Positions 1 through 13,259 of a DNA stretch of 64,000 nucleotides are shown here, piece after piece. A program made the position numbers and the translations under genes. The stretch comes from Tipula vernalis (taxonomy: Eukaryota > Arthropoda > Insecta > Diptera > Tipulidae). The stretch is taken from contig OY282558.1 of the NCBI GenBank assembly GCA_958295665.1, positions 116,612,838-116,676,837 of the forward strand. Direction: 5' to 3'. Position 1 is the first letter of the stretch. Each line of letters opens with the position of its first letter. The notes under the pieces were generated by a model, which worked only from the letters and a program-made list of their open reading frames with translations, searched no databases and had not been told where the DNA came from.

Positions 1-808
1 ACGTGGATATTGTTTAAAAAAACGTAAGACTGTTTTACTTAATGACAGTAACTTTTAATTTTTGTTTTTGTTCAGATTTATTTCATAACCATTTGTGCTT
101 TTCAAACAAATCTGTGTTTTTTTCATCGATTTTGAGTTATGGATGGAAATAACTCGACAATTTTCTAAATTTTCCAAAATAAGTTTCAGATTTTGAATAT
201 TTTTCTAAAAGCTACTGTGACATTTTCAGTTACCTTGTTTTTTAAAAGAAAACATAGAAATAAACTAAAAGTTATTTGCAATTCTTCCAGTTGCTTCATA
301 AACATACAATTCTTTTGAAAACGAACGGAAAATGTCATCGATTTCTGGTTCAAATTGCAATCATCCATATTTGAGTTGAGTTCTGCATAAAAAAAAAAAA
401 AAATTCGGGTATGACTTCTGTAAAATCGAGTTGAGAGATTTTGAATAAGCGTTAGCTATTTAGCAATTTATTTTGACACCCCAGGATTTTATTTCATTGA
501 TTTGTAAAATACATTTTAGGCACGATGATTGGTTTGAAAAGGTTTATGTACCAATTTTAAGTAAGTAATTTAAGTATGCCCAACAGCAAAGTTAACAATA
601 AAGCATCCTGGCTTGTTAAAGTTTCGTCAAAGTCCATATTAATTCTTCTTGATAGTTTTCCAAATTTTTTGTTTGATTTAACATGAATAATTTTCCGTGA
701 AATATGATGACAAAATATTTATTTCGATTTGCGTGCTTTACACAATATTGGAAGAAATTAAAGATTTCACAAAAATCTGGACCCAAATTTTTTAAATTTA
801 CCGCAATT
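1..808. other. AT-rich sequence, nothing recognised
   Basis: Short ORFs here are AT-rich chance frames. The right part (616-808) abuts the dispersed repeat and may be its diverged left portion. Confidence 0.5.
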
Positions 809-1012
809 TCGGCTAATACGATTTGGAATGCCAAATTGAACTGCGGTAATTCATATAAAAATATTTGAGATACGTAAGAAAATAGGAAAAAAACAAACAA
901 AAATCTGGAGCCAGAGTCGGTCAATTCCACATGGCTCCGGCTCCGGCTCCGGCTCCTTTAAAAATTCGAAAATAAACATAAACTCCATGGCTCCGACTCC
1001 ATAGCCCTGCTT
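809..1012 (+). repeat. Dispersed repeat copy 1 with GGCTCC minisatellite
   Basis: A ~200-bp block beginning tcggctaatacgatttgg and passing through a tandem run of GGCTCC hexamers (931-956) and degenerate copies to about 1012. A second copy in the same orientation lies at 9853-10010 with matching landmarks in the same order (TCGGCTA, CGATTT, TTGAACTGCG, TACGTAAG, then GGCTCC/GACTCC hexamers). An interspersed repeat carrying an internal minisatellite is the simplest reading; no terminal repeats were found. Confidence 0.7.
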
Positions 1013-1264
1013 GGAACTGTAAAAGTATTTTTCGGATTCAAATTTTGTTAGTAGCGGTACTTGTACTGTTAGGAATTTCTTCAGATTTCAAAAATATTAA
1101 CGTTTCCGCTATTCGTAGAATCATGAAATTAATTAAATTCTAAAAATTTCTTGAAATTGTAAATTTTCTGTTCTAAGGGTATCACTTAAGTTTGTGAACA
1201 TTTTAAAATAGATTCTTGAAATTCTACAGTTCGTGTTGCTTCTTTCCACTGCTCTTTGTTTCCG

Positions 1265-1615
1265 AGTGTGGGAATGATAATTTTTCGATTTCGTCTTATA
1301 CATGGGTCAAACATCTTGTGTTTTAAAATAAATACTTCAAGTTTTTCCACGAAATCTGTTAATTCCTCTAGGATTGATCATAAAGTGCAAGGTCAATAAG
1401 GTTCTGAAGTGTAAAAATCCGCAGTAATGCTTCTTTGTCCTGAATACTGTTCCGGGTCTTATGCGCTCTTTCAGAAACCGCCACAAAGGTGGGTATGGGA
1501 ATGATAATTTTTCGATATCGGCTTTTTTTTTGTTGTTTGGATTTTTGGCTCCGGGTAATTGTTTCTTTTAATTTTTATTATTGAAAATGGCAATATACAT
1601 GGGTCAAACAAATAT
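1265..1615 (+). repeat. Short local duplication
   Basis: Two modules recur in the same order: gggaatgataatttttcgat at 1270 and 1496, and acatgggtcaaaca at about 1299 and 1596. A diverged duplication of a few hundred bases is likely; nothing coding was recognised. Confidence 0.5.
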
Positions 1616-1619
1616 TATT

Positions 1620-4600
1620 TTATATAGTGGTGCAATCAAGGGTTTTGTTTTTTTTCGCACCTAACTGCAGCCGACTCTGACTATATACCGAAGAGGCTTA
1701 AAGTGAGGACCAACCCTAGGACATAACAAATCCATTTTTTTGTTTATCCGCTCGTCAATCTCTAATTAAGACTCTATATTTTTAAAGAAAATATACTTTT
1801 GACCATAACTTGTATTTATATATGTACATACACATATAATATTTAAATATATTTAAGAAACTAAACTACTTTTAAACAAATTTATAAAGAAATTACAATT
1901 TGGTTTCTCTTGAAAACAATTTTTGTTGTTGTTGTGGTATTTGTTATTTATGAGCCTTTCCTGCTGGGCTAGCGAGTTAACATATAATTTTAATGTATAT
2001 AGAATGTCACCGTAGGGACATGGGCAGGTTTATTTTCTCAATTCTGGTGCGTCATGTTGACATTTAGGATTTTTTTTTGTGTGGTGGGTTTTTTTGGTAA
2101 AAGCAAAAAAAAACTCGTGATTCACAAAGACACGCACGCACATATAAAAATATTTTGTGGCGAATATTTTTTGTGCAATTTCATCAGAAACGTCACAAAA
2201 CGTTGTAAGTGCACGAGGATACCCCCAACATATACACATATATATAAGTACATACATATATGTATATGCATATAAACAAGAGAGTTAAATTCATGAAGTT
2301 TATTATAACACCTTGACACTCAGCATGACTTCAACGAAACCTTTTTTTTTTTTTTTTTTAATTTTTTTTACTTTAAGATATTTATTTATGTTTCTAAGAT
2401 ATATGTGTTATTTGTTATTATGATTATTGTTTGTATTATTTGTAAAAGTTAAATGGTTTTTTACGTATATTCTTCTTCTTAATCTTACGTCGTTTGGTTG
2501 GTTCGTTACAAAATAAACAAATATACGAGCATGTTATGACGTCAACTTAATATTTCCTTTAAGGTGCAGTTCGACCACACAACATACAATTTGGTTCGTA
2601 TACAAACATATAAGAAATTGATACAGTTGAGTGGCAATGAAATGGATTAGTGTGTGAAATTTTTGTTTTGTGAATACATAGTAAAAGGAAGTTAGTATCT
2701 ACTAAATATTTTTGAGTATAATAAACTTATAATTTATTAGAACAAGTTTAAATTTTTGAAAAAAATATTCAAAAGAAACAAATTCAATTTTTCATAAATT
2801 CACACTTTTGTTGGTGTCACATTTTAATCCCCAAGACTTATACAAAAAAAAATATATAAGAAACTAACTTATCAACATATAATCAAAAGACAGGTGTCAC
2901 ATTACCATATTATTGTTAAAATTTAATCGATATATTGGTGGCTAAAGCCCAGGGATGGTGAGATCTTTATATGTGCACGAAAGTATATATAAGCAATTGA
3001 TCAAAAAAGGTTGATAATCCCAGAACATTATTTATTACTGGATTGAATTATTAAAAATAAAAACTCTTATCTTATAAGAAAATATACCTATACGTTTAAA
3101 GTGTTTAACGGAAGGACAGTAAATTATATATGTACACACACACACCAAATTATAAATTCACCTGCTCGCGATCTGCGCGCGATACATCTTTAGGTTATTA
3201 TAAAAATTACAAAAAATGTGTGAATAATAAATATTTTTGGCCCCACATATACCGTTGCGTCCTAGGCGGTAGTTATTAGTTCAAGCGCACAAGGAAGTGA
3301 GAGAGTTAATTTAATAAAATATTTGCTAATTACGAAATCTATGAATCTTATCACAACCAGACATCTTAATACATATTTTTTTTTTGTTCTTTCAATTATA
3401 TAAATAAATAAATTCCATTTCCGTAATGATTTAGCAAATTTATCATCGTCAATTTACGTGCGCATGAGACCCTTCATATAGGTGGCTATAAGCGCGTATA
3501 AATTTTATAACAGATGACGATACACTAAAATATAATTAATAATTCATAATTAATTCACTAACTATACAAATTCTAAATTGCAATAAATTATATATTTAGT
3601 TGTGACACCGGTTTTGATAATTAGCGATAGATAAGAATTTTTTAATTGTAAAAGTCAATAAATAAAATTCTCGTATATATAATTTGGGTCAATTCCCCAT
3701 AATAATAATAATAGACTATATATGTACGGTATATATAGTATAGTAGAGTCCTTTTAATTTTTAAAAGCCTATTAATAATCAATCAAATGTTTGTGTATGC
3801 GATTGTAACAGCCCCCTATTGTGCAATATCGTTCCCATTCATACTAAATTCACACCGTGACCGTATTCATTTACCAAACCAAACAAACATCATAAATCCC
3901 TTTTTGAGGCAAATGATTTATTACGAAATTTTTCCAAATCCCTTTTTGTGTATTTCTTAAATGATTTTACAAAAAAAAAAGAAAAACACAAAAATTGGTT
4001 GCAAGTAAAACAGGCTAATAATTTGCGGGTGGTCGACGCTTTATACGTACATATATACAAAAATATGTATTATGAAAGAAATTTTATACAGCAACAATAT
4101 TTATATAGTGGATGATGTTCTTGGACTCATCAATTGTGTAATATAGGTAGTAAAACCTCTGTAAGTATATCTCGATAGATGATATATATTATAAAGGTGT
4201 CAAGTTTACTGTTAGTATTTGATATGCCTTCAAGTACATAGATATACAATATACAGCGCATTGACAGCCTAATCGTTCGCGTGTTTGATTCAATATTTTA
4301 TGTATGTAAACATGAAAAAGACAAAAACGGAGTTTCGTTTTCTTAATTTTGCTTATTTAAATTGAATTCATGACAACAACATTATAATTATAATTATGAC
4401 GTTGTTAAGTAATTTAAAAGTCATTAGAATATAGAATTTTTTTTTACCAGCTAGAATTTAGCAAAATTATATTTCATACCAAACATGAATCTAAAGAGGA
4501 ACTTTATAATACAAATTGGTACTCCAACAACCTATGTAATAAGCAATTACCTTACGACAACTATTTATAACATAACTAGAAGGTTGTTCAAAAATCTTAA
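1620..4600. other. AT-rich noncoding stretch with microsatellites
   Basis: Contains TA/CA microsatellites (around 2225-2275), poly(T) at 2342-2359 and many TATATA tracts. Short ORFs on both strands near 2030-2320 overlap each other and are low-complexity. No gene seen. Confidence 0.5.
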
Positions 4601-5239
4601 GAAGAGTTAAACGATGTCGTTCGAATATAAATCTGCTAAGGTTCAATTGTGGTCAAGGTTTTAAGTAGGAACGCGTTTGAACTAAAACAAAAAACAGTTA
4701 CACTTCATCAGTTAATAGAAAACAAATACTCGTTTACAGATGTCGTCTGATAAACCAGCGAATTAATCGGTTCTACAGATAAATACGTTGTGCTTCCTAT
4801 AAAATGAGTTGAATCATATAGCGTCCTATTGTTAAAAAAAGAATCAAAAGAACTGTCCTCTGACAGCACAAGATTTAAGATGGGAGAATCGGGAAAAACA
4901 ATGCATGAACATTGATTAGACAACCGAAGGTGAAAGAAGATATTAAAGTTTTCCGAGGCACAGGACTTTACTCAATTAAAATGTTCCGTTCATTTGTTGA
5001 AATAGTCCGTGATAATGATGCGAGTAATGAGGATGACGATTTCGCTGATTTTAATATGGATGATACCAAAATTGCCGTCATAAAGAGGAAGTTGATAATA
5101 GTAGGTAGGAGAAGGTAAAGATAGGACTTTCTTATTCTAAACATTTCTGATTCTAGAAGAAAAAGTTGTGTACCCCTGTACTGCGCTCTATTGGATAAAT
5201 CGCTAAGACTCTTAGCAGTACAAGCTGAATCGCCTATAT

Positions 5240-5760
5240 GAAGCAGAGTTCCACTCCAATGGCAAATTCTTGAGGGTAGCAAAATTTATTTACCAACGAA
5301 AGTATATTTAACTTGCTTAGGTCGGGCGGCTTACAACGAGTGTGAGGGAAACCAGACGAGAAGAAGAATTCAGGATGCCTTCTCAAAACCATCCGAATTG
5401 GAGGCGGTAATGTTCGTCCAATATAATGGTGTGTCCAATTTATTTAGATCAGCTATCGTTATTTAGATTTTTTTCTTCGAACAAGATAAAGATTCGAAGC
5501 ATTCAGCGAATATGTTGGCCAAATAATTAAATCTAAATGTTCCTCTGAGCGGCTCGATCACAGCAGACTTTATCCTAATAAATCATTTATGAACAGAATT
5601 GGAGATGAGAAAATCTTTCCGAAATCTATCTTCAAAGCAATAATTGAAAACTTTAATTAGGTTACGGTAGAATGGCAAAATTGAGGAGATTTTGTAGAAA
5701 AAAAACTTGACGGAATCGATGCCTCTTTGCTGTCAGGTGGATATTCATTTTAAAGAAAGC
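5240..5760 (+). pseudogene. Degenerate coding-like stretch; possible kinesin-13 N-terminal remnant
   Basis: Two adjacent segments read like decayed protein. From 5242 a frame gives PLQWQIL, then YLPTKVYLTCLGRAAYNECE and on to a stop near 5466; I do not recognise it. From about 5550 another frame reads MNRIGDEKIFPKSIF, a stop, then VTVEWQN, a stop, and GDFVEKKLDGIDASLL. The spacing of a basic R-x-D/E-x-K/R-I segment about 22 residues before VTVEW, followed by a Gly-acidic-Lys-rich tail, resembles the N-terminal region of kinesin-13 (Klp10A/MCAK). Several stops rule out function. This is a weak match and could be chance. Confidence 0.25.
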
Positions 5761-5799
5761 CTTACTAACAGCATTAATATTTATTATATTGAACAAACT

Positions 5800-8700
5800 A
5801 ATCAATCGTACATGTAAGTCACCCAAAAGGATACATTGAGCGAATATTTAACAAATGATGTTAATGAGCATGTCAAATCATTTAAAATAAAACGGTTTAA
5901 CAACACAAAAATCGGTAAAAATGTTTAGTGTCGAGGCAGTTCAGTTGCTCCGTATCAAATTAAAGCCTCTTGGCATGAAAAGGAGGAAAACCATGATTCG
6001 GAAGTAGCACACAAAAATGCCAATATAATGGATTTACTCTTATACCTCATTTGGATGGAACTAAGCCATAATATTTGATTTATATTGTCGTTCCGATTAA
6101 GGCAAGAAAATAAAATTGTAATGCCCTTTATTAACCTCAAATTAGGAAATTCAACATCGACAATCGCCTGAAATTTTTTTTTCTTATTTTTCAATAATTT
6201 AAGCAATTTTTTCATGGTTAAAATTTTGACGTAGCAGAGATTCATTAGCACCAACTAGACTAATTTCTATTGCTGAACGATAGCTTGAACATAAAGTAAA
6301 TCAATAATTAAAATTTTAAAATTATCAATAAGTCGATAAATTTGAAAAAATTATTTTTGCAATGCCACACAAATACTTACACCCACGGCAAAAATTCAGA
6401 ATCTAGTTTGAATTCTAAGACTATCGAAAAAAGGCGGTTTAGCAACACGAGGTTAGCTAAACCCGATCAGATAAACTGTACCAAACAAAAATAAAAATTA
6501 TGAAAGGAGGCACTGCGTGTTTGCGCTATAGATACGTATACAATAGAACGTTCCCGCTACCTTGATTTGCTATAAAATCTACCAGCTATAAATTCGTTGG
6601 GAAAGTGAAATTTTTCCACAGTCTACAGAATACTTCATTTTTTACGAATTGACATTGCCCCTTAAAACCAGCGTTTAAAATTACTCTTCAGTTTGTTTTT
6701 ATTTCCAATTCTCTTTCCTCTTCCTCGATCAGAATAGTAAACCAAAAATTCATGAATACTATGCAGTAACAAATGAATAATGAGCGAAGAATAGAAAAAA
6801 TGAGATAATCGATTTATTGAATAGAATAGAAATATACTTTTCTTCTGTTTTGTTCAATGCTGAATGAATAATTAGTGAATAATTTTTGAGAAGGATTTCA
6901 ATGTACAAGTTTTGTTAAACTTGCAAAATTGTTTAGATTTATTTTTTTGGGGCTATATCGAGAGTTGAGTGCGAACAGTGATGATTTTGGCCAAAAATTT
7001 CGAAAATTACTCTTCCATTCTTTAGTTTCACTTTTCCCTTTGTTTGATTAAAGAATAGAATATTTCGTAGTATTGAATTGCCTGAGTAGAGAATAATTTT
7101 CTTTTCTTCTTAATTCGATGCAAAATGAATAATCATCACAATATGTTATGTTTTCTACTCACTATTTAAATCGATCAGTTGTAAAAATTAGTATTCGATC
7201 AGTAAAGAGCGAAAAAGGAATTTTACAGAGCAGCTTAGAACTCTTCTAATTTATTTTCTAATACAGGGCACAGTTCTGTAAAATACAGGACCTGTTTCAA
7301 GGGGCGATACTGCATGACGATAGTCAGGTTTGCCTTACCAAATGTCAAATACCGACAAAACTGCATTAAAATCTTATTAATAGTAGGACATTTTTGTAAA
7401 GCGATGATCTTTAAATGTAAAACCCTCACCTAAATTTTACTTCGATGAGATGCAGCTTGTCAAATTAAAAACATATTCCCTGAAGAGTCGTACGACATAA
7501 AAATCGTTTAGCATAGAGAACCATCATAATTCTTACATATTATGGCATTTGCAGGTTTGCACGGCCATCTTTATGATTCCCTCTTATTAGTAGTAAAAAT
7601 CAATTAAGACACCTCCAATACAGAGTTTACCATGAAACCGACTAAATAAATTTTTAAATTTCGAAGTGAGCAGTGAAAAACTTATTACTTCTACTTTAAC
7701 GTTCAAAAAGAGGCTCTTCGACAAATATTGCTTCATATTGGCCTACTTATCCATAAATCGATCAATGAGCGCTCGCTAATTATAGGCCAAAGTGACTCAA
7801 TATTTGTACAAATAACCAATCGTCTTGAAATAGGGCTAGACAATTATTTACAAACATACTTGTTTTGTACTTATATGGGATCCCTTCTTTATACATCTTG
7901 ACAAAATACATTTTGTCAAAAATCTCTTTTTAGAACGCGTTTCAAAATTGAAATTCTGTTTCACCAGAATTTACCGTACAACTTGTTCTTAGATTTAGAA
8001 AAAGTCCAAAGCGTGGATGGATTTTGTTAAAGTTTCTCTTCACAAAAAACATCTTTCCCAGACTGAAAAAAAGACTGCTTTTGACGAAAAGTTCAAACAA
8101 GATTGAACATTTTTTATTGATTCTTCATAATACTCAGTCATAAACGATTTTATGAAGTTTATCTGTTGTTTGCCTTAATTGTTTCTGATAAATATCAGTT
8201 CAATAGTTAAACTTCAATCACAAAGTGGTATTTAGATTTTGCACCTGATTTTAATTTTAGCTATACATTTCTATACTACTGACTTTCACTGCGAGTTACA
8301 AATCATAATCTTTAGCCGTCGAATGGCACTTGCAAAAGTGATATGATATTTTAATATAGTTGGTGTAATTCAAGTTCAATATATCGATCGAATATTTATT
8401 TATGTATTTTGAATTATTCAATTCAAAGATATAATGTGATTTGATAATTTATGCGGAGGTGCAACCTTTTATTAATACGCAGAAATTTGCGGTTAGAATT
8501 TTATATAACAAAAAACTCAAATAAAAAATTCAGATATTGAAATAATGACAAAGGATCAATTAAAATCAAAATTTAATAAAATTCGTTTAGGTAATGTAAA
8601 ATATTTGGTGTATAATTCGCATGGTATGGTACAGTGTACGAGTGTTGCTGTCAATAACCAAGCTGAGTACTCTATTATATATTACAATAGTCATTGCATA

Positions 8701-9850
8701 GTTACATTCGAGTAGTTTTAGTAGAATTCAATTAGCGCACAGACTGTGCTGAATATAGGATTTTACTTGTTTTAGTACATTTCGACAAATTAGAAGGTCT
8801 AGATGATTTACTTCTTAACCGTTGAACATCTCCCAATCAAAATCGAGCTGTAATATTATATCGTCGATGCACCACAACCCCAATATATATTTTGAAAACC
8901 ACAATATATTAAATCTTTTTTATGCTGTAATCTTGGGAGTTGAATTGATGTTCAAGCTATAATATGTTCAACAAGGGCAATTTTCATGTTTTTTTTTACA
9001 TTGGAAGTTAATTTAATAATTTTATAATTCTATTTCTTTATCAATTAATTTTTGCCCCAATTTAATTTTAATTAGGTTCTTAGTTTTTCTTATAACTGCT
9101 TAATGTCTAAACATAATTTTTTACTTAGAGTAATTAAAAGTTATATTTTGGTAAACCTTCGGTTTTGTCTTTTTAAGTTTCAAAAATTTATTTCGTTTTT
9201 AATAGTTATGGTAACTGATTTGTACTTCTTCAAATCGACTGAAATATTTAAATGTTTGAATATTTTTTAAATTGTAGGTGTTACTCTGCAGACGGCTGAA
9301 AAAATTCTGGAATTAAACCGAAACAATCAGATTTTTTCAAGTGAATTTTAACCAAATCAGAAATTCTCAATTTTGAATCCTCCGGATAGTTTTCATCTAG
9401 GGACCAAAAAATATAATTTAAAACTTGACAACATTACATTTTAATAATTTCCAACAACATACTTTGGTGGCATATCACAAATTGGCCGAAAAGCCCTAAA
9501 TCCATTAAATTGTTTTTTTTTCGTATTAATGCCCGATTTCACAACAAAAGAACCAATTTAAATGCTCGCTTTCTAATAAAAGAAATAAATATTTTACTTT
9601 TCAATTTCGCTCAAATAAATAGTTAATTCTCTCAATGATTTTGAAATAAGAAAAAGTTGCAATTTCAAAAGAAGAAAGAAGGGAAGTAGCATTTACCTGG
9701 GGTTTTACTTTGTTACATGCTGAATGTTGTAGTTTAATTTAAACAAGATTTATAGATAAAAACCATTCTTAGGTAGAGAAAGGTCATAGTGTAGATATTT
9801 ATTGGAATAACTGATCTGACTGCATTTGTTCTGTAAACTGACTGCATTTG
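5800..9850. other. AT-rich noncoding stretch, no gene recognised
   Basis: Includes short ORFs (5955-6254 minus, 7235-7429 minus) without recognisable domains. Poly(T), AATAAA-like and TA-rich tracts are common. Intronic or decayed intergenic sequence. Confidence 0.45.
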
Positions 9851-9852
9851 TT

Positions 9853-10010
9853 CTCGGCTAGCCCGATTTTGAATTCCAATTTGAACTGCGCAATTGCATA
9901 TATAAATAATTAAGCTATACGTAAGCAAAAAAAATCCAAAGCCGGAGTCTCTCTATTCCATAAGGCTTCGGCTCCAACTCCGGCTCCAGCTCCGACTCCA
10001 CAGCTTTGGT
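9853..10010 (+). repeat. Dispersed repeat copy 2 with GGCTCC/GACTCC hexamers
   Basis: Second copy of the repeat at 809-1012, same orientation, about 9 kb away. Landmarks TCGGCTA, CGATTT, TTTGAACTGCG, TACGTAAG and the hexamer run (9968-10003) occur in the same order with substitutions throughout, so it is an old duplication or two independent insertions of one family. Confidence 0.7.
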
Positions 10011-13000
10011 TTTTTTACGATGATTTATTTTGGTTCTAAGTTTTTCTAAAAAATTTTCTTGTTTTTTTAAAATAAACTTTATTAAAGTTTAAATCCAATT
10101 TAGGGCAACTTACTTCTGTGAATATTTTTAATTAAAATTAATTTGTAGATGATTTTTATTAACTAAATTTAATGAAGAATTGTATGTTTTTCAACTTGCA
10201 TTCATGCCTCAAGTGCGAACCGCGCGATTTGAATTAGTTACCCATAGCAGTTTTATTTGTACTTAATGAAGATCTTGTGAAACTAAAGAGGTATTGTAAA
10301 CATGAAAAATGCCCTAAACGCTATGAAGTAAGGGTATGACTATTCACACGGTCAGAAAAAACTTTGGGCCCAAAAGCAAGGAGTATTAAGTATTAAAGTA
10401 TTTAAGTATTTTAAAGACTACAAAACAAATAATTTTATTGAACCAGCAAGATTCAATATACATTTTACAATATCGTAAAAAACCGACCTCCTACTTTTCT
10501 GATTTAAATAATAAATAAATAAAATTTAATTTTAATCAATTATTGATCCCTTAGGACCACCACACTATGATTAAGCATTATTAACTAAGGAAAACCATTA
10601 TGGTTCTCCTGAAGTTTGGAACAATAAGCATTGTTTAAATAGATTCGAACGCCTACCTTTGAAAATTTTGGAGAAAGTTTAAGTATAATTTGGTGGTGTC
10701 CCTTTGACTATGTCCCTTAAAAAAATTAAAATACATATAGCTAAGGCCGAAAATCTTCAATTAGTTATTGTTGGCTAGCGGACTCTTAATGTATAGGAAA
10801 ACAGGTGGCAGAACGAAGTTCTAAAAGATTAGAATAAACCAAAAATTAGTAGGTACAACTCGAACAATTTCGTCAAAGAATTTACCGGATTGTCTAGCCG
10901 TACTTTCAGACCTGTTGGTAAACTAGTAATCGATGGTTTATAAGCAGATTTCGAATGGCATACATATTAAAACTAGATCTATATGATGACTGCCGGCAAA
11001 TACATTTCGATCCTGGATCAAAGAAGAGCAGCACTTACTGACTCGGAGCTATCTTTTTCTATTAGTTTGTGATTACATTGTTCGAGATCAATAAAGCCAC
11101 GTAACACGACTTAGGAATCAGCTGGTGGTAAATTGACAACTCGCAACTAACCTATGCAACCATGATGGAAGCCTTTTTTTTTTTTAATATTTTTATATAG
11201 AAACAGTCAAACACTTAAATTTAGGCGATCTGCTAAACTCATTAAATTCTAAATAAATAAAATTTGTAACTCCCAGATTCCTTAATTGTAAGTTTTTCTA
11301 AATTTTAACAAAACTGATTACTAAAATTACAATCCAAAATAACCAAGTTTCCCAATTTCTGAATTGTCTATAAAATGCCTAAATTTGAATTTGGTTTCAT
11401 ATTAGGTTTGTATCGTTATCCAAAATAAAACTAATACCATAGAGAATAAGGGCTGCTACCAAAAAAAAACCCTTTCGCTTAGCATTGGTCCTCACTCTAC
11501 AACGATGACAAGAACTTATGTAGTGCATCCTTTTGTTTTCACATTGTAGTTAATAAAATTCTTATGAAGCTTCCTTTTTAATTGGGCACTTCATTTTGAA
11601 TTTTTTAGGATTCATTTTGGGATTTTTATTTTCGGAAATATGATGGAATCACACTTCCTAGATTTAAAAATTTTTAAACTTCTACCCATTTTTAAGTTAA
11701 AAATTTCCTAATTCCAAAATTTTTATGGTTTTAAAATGGGTCTGTCTAAAATAAATGAAGTATTTATGAATTAAGTATTGCAGTGGATTACTACTTTGTC
11801 CAGATGAATTTGTTTTCGAACCTTTATCTAAAATTTTGGCCTACAGCTAAATTTATAAATACCTTAGTTTCTTATTATCTGAAATTGTGGAGTCTTAAGC
11901 TGTTAAAATTGATTAAATTGTGCTCGAAACAACTTTTATAATTTTTTAGAACGCTGATTTAATTTATTGAAATATTTTCAATCTTTCGCTGTCACTAGAT
12001 TTATTTAAACCCTCACATACTATACATACTTACGATATCCATTAGATCAATATTTTTCATAAAAATTGGGAAATATTCTAAATCGATGATAAGACATCTT
12101 TCTTGCGAATTTTGCAGATCGATTTGTGGTATGACGTCGACCAAAAAGTGATAAATCTTAATCCGCAATATCACCTAAAGTTACAGAATTTTTCATAGCG
12201 CAGTTGCAACTTTACTGTCATGGGAATCAATCATGCAGCAGTTCTCTTTGATCAGTGTGACACTCAAAAAAATTGTACTGAACGTTAAATTTCATGACTT
12301 GTGAAATAATCGATTAGAAGTTCTTGAATTTCTGGAGGCTGGCCGTCAAAATTCTTCAAACTGCCTTTTCTATACTCTTCCTGTTTTGGATTTGAAACAC
12401 AAATTTTCAAGAAAAGCTTTTAGATTTTTACTTGCGCCACTTATACTCAAGAAGGTTATTGGCATTCCATCTAAATAATCTTATAATGAACACTAAATTT
12501 TGCGTCTAACATCTGTTTCTACTTATTATTATTCTTGGTAGTGGTTAACATCGACTGAGATATAGCTGATATCACGCAATGGGATTGCAATAAGATGCCC
12601 TTCAAAATTCGTTTATAAAACGTTATTATGGTCCGGAAAAGGTTAAAATTTATCTGATCTAGCCCTTGGTATTCCAGAAACATTTCCACAAGACACTTGA
12701 ATTTTGGTCTTAATCAATAAGAAACAGAGGCCAGAATTTTTGAAAATTGGCCATCCTCATAACTTTTTCGGATAGTTTGCTGGTAAAATTTTTGAAAACC
12801 TTTTTAAACGTGTCCTATAATACAATCTCTTTTCTATAACTAAACTTCGAATTTCTACACAAATTTTTATCAACTTATAAGTCAGACACGATTGGCCAGA
12901 AAAGGCCAAAAGGAGCCCTAGTTCCAGCACTGGTTTAAGAAGAAAATTCTTAAACTCTAATTTTGCGCTCTTGTGTTTGAATTTAGCCCATTATGAATCA

Positions 13001-13200
13001 TATAGACAAATTTGATTTGAATCAATCAAAAAATAGGGGCAGTACTAAAATTCCCCTCACAATTATTTTTATTTTATTTTTGTATTGCTGACTAAACCGA
13101 GATCAGGTCCGAATTTTTCCAATGGTTGATTGATGGAAACAGGGTATTTTAGAGGTTCACTAAATGTTTTACCAATGCGAGTTTAAATTCATCTCTTTAT
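10011..13200. other. AT-rich noncoding stretch
   Basis: No gene or complete element recognised. The part 10540-11170 is somewhat less AT-rich and may be decayed transposon sequence, but no domain could be named. Confidence 0.4.
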
Positions 13201-13211
13201 GAAATTAAGTG

Positions 13212-13251
13212 TCCATTGAAATGTAATCGATAAATCGATCATTTCAATGGA
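13212..13251. repeat. 40-nt palindrome with ATCGAT pair in the loop
   Basis: Arms TCCATTGAAATG and CATTTCAATGGA are exact reverse complements (12 bp) around a 16-nt spacer. The similarity continues outwards imperfectly for about 40 bp on each side, suggesting the centre of an older, larger hairpin. Confidence 0.7.
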
Positions 13252-13259
13252 TCACCAAA

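Noticed and set aside
4708..5282. Overlapping ORFs of 68-104 aa on both strands
   Set aside because: No recognisable domain; acidic and Ser-rich composition only. The region is noted as possibly decayed coding sequence.
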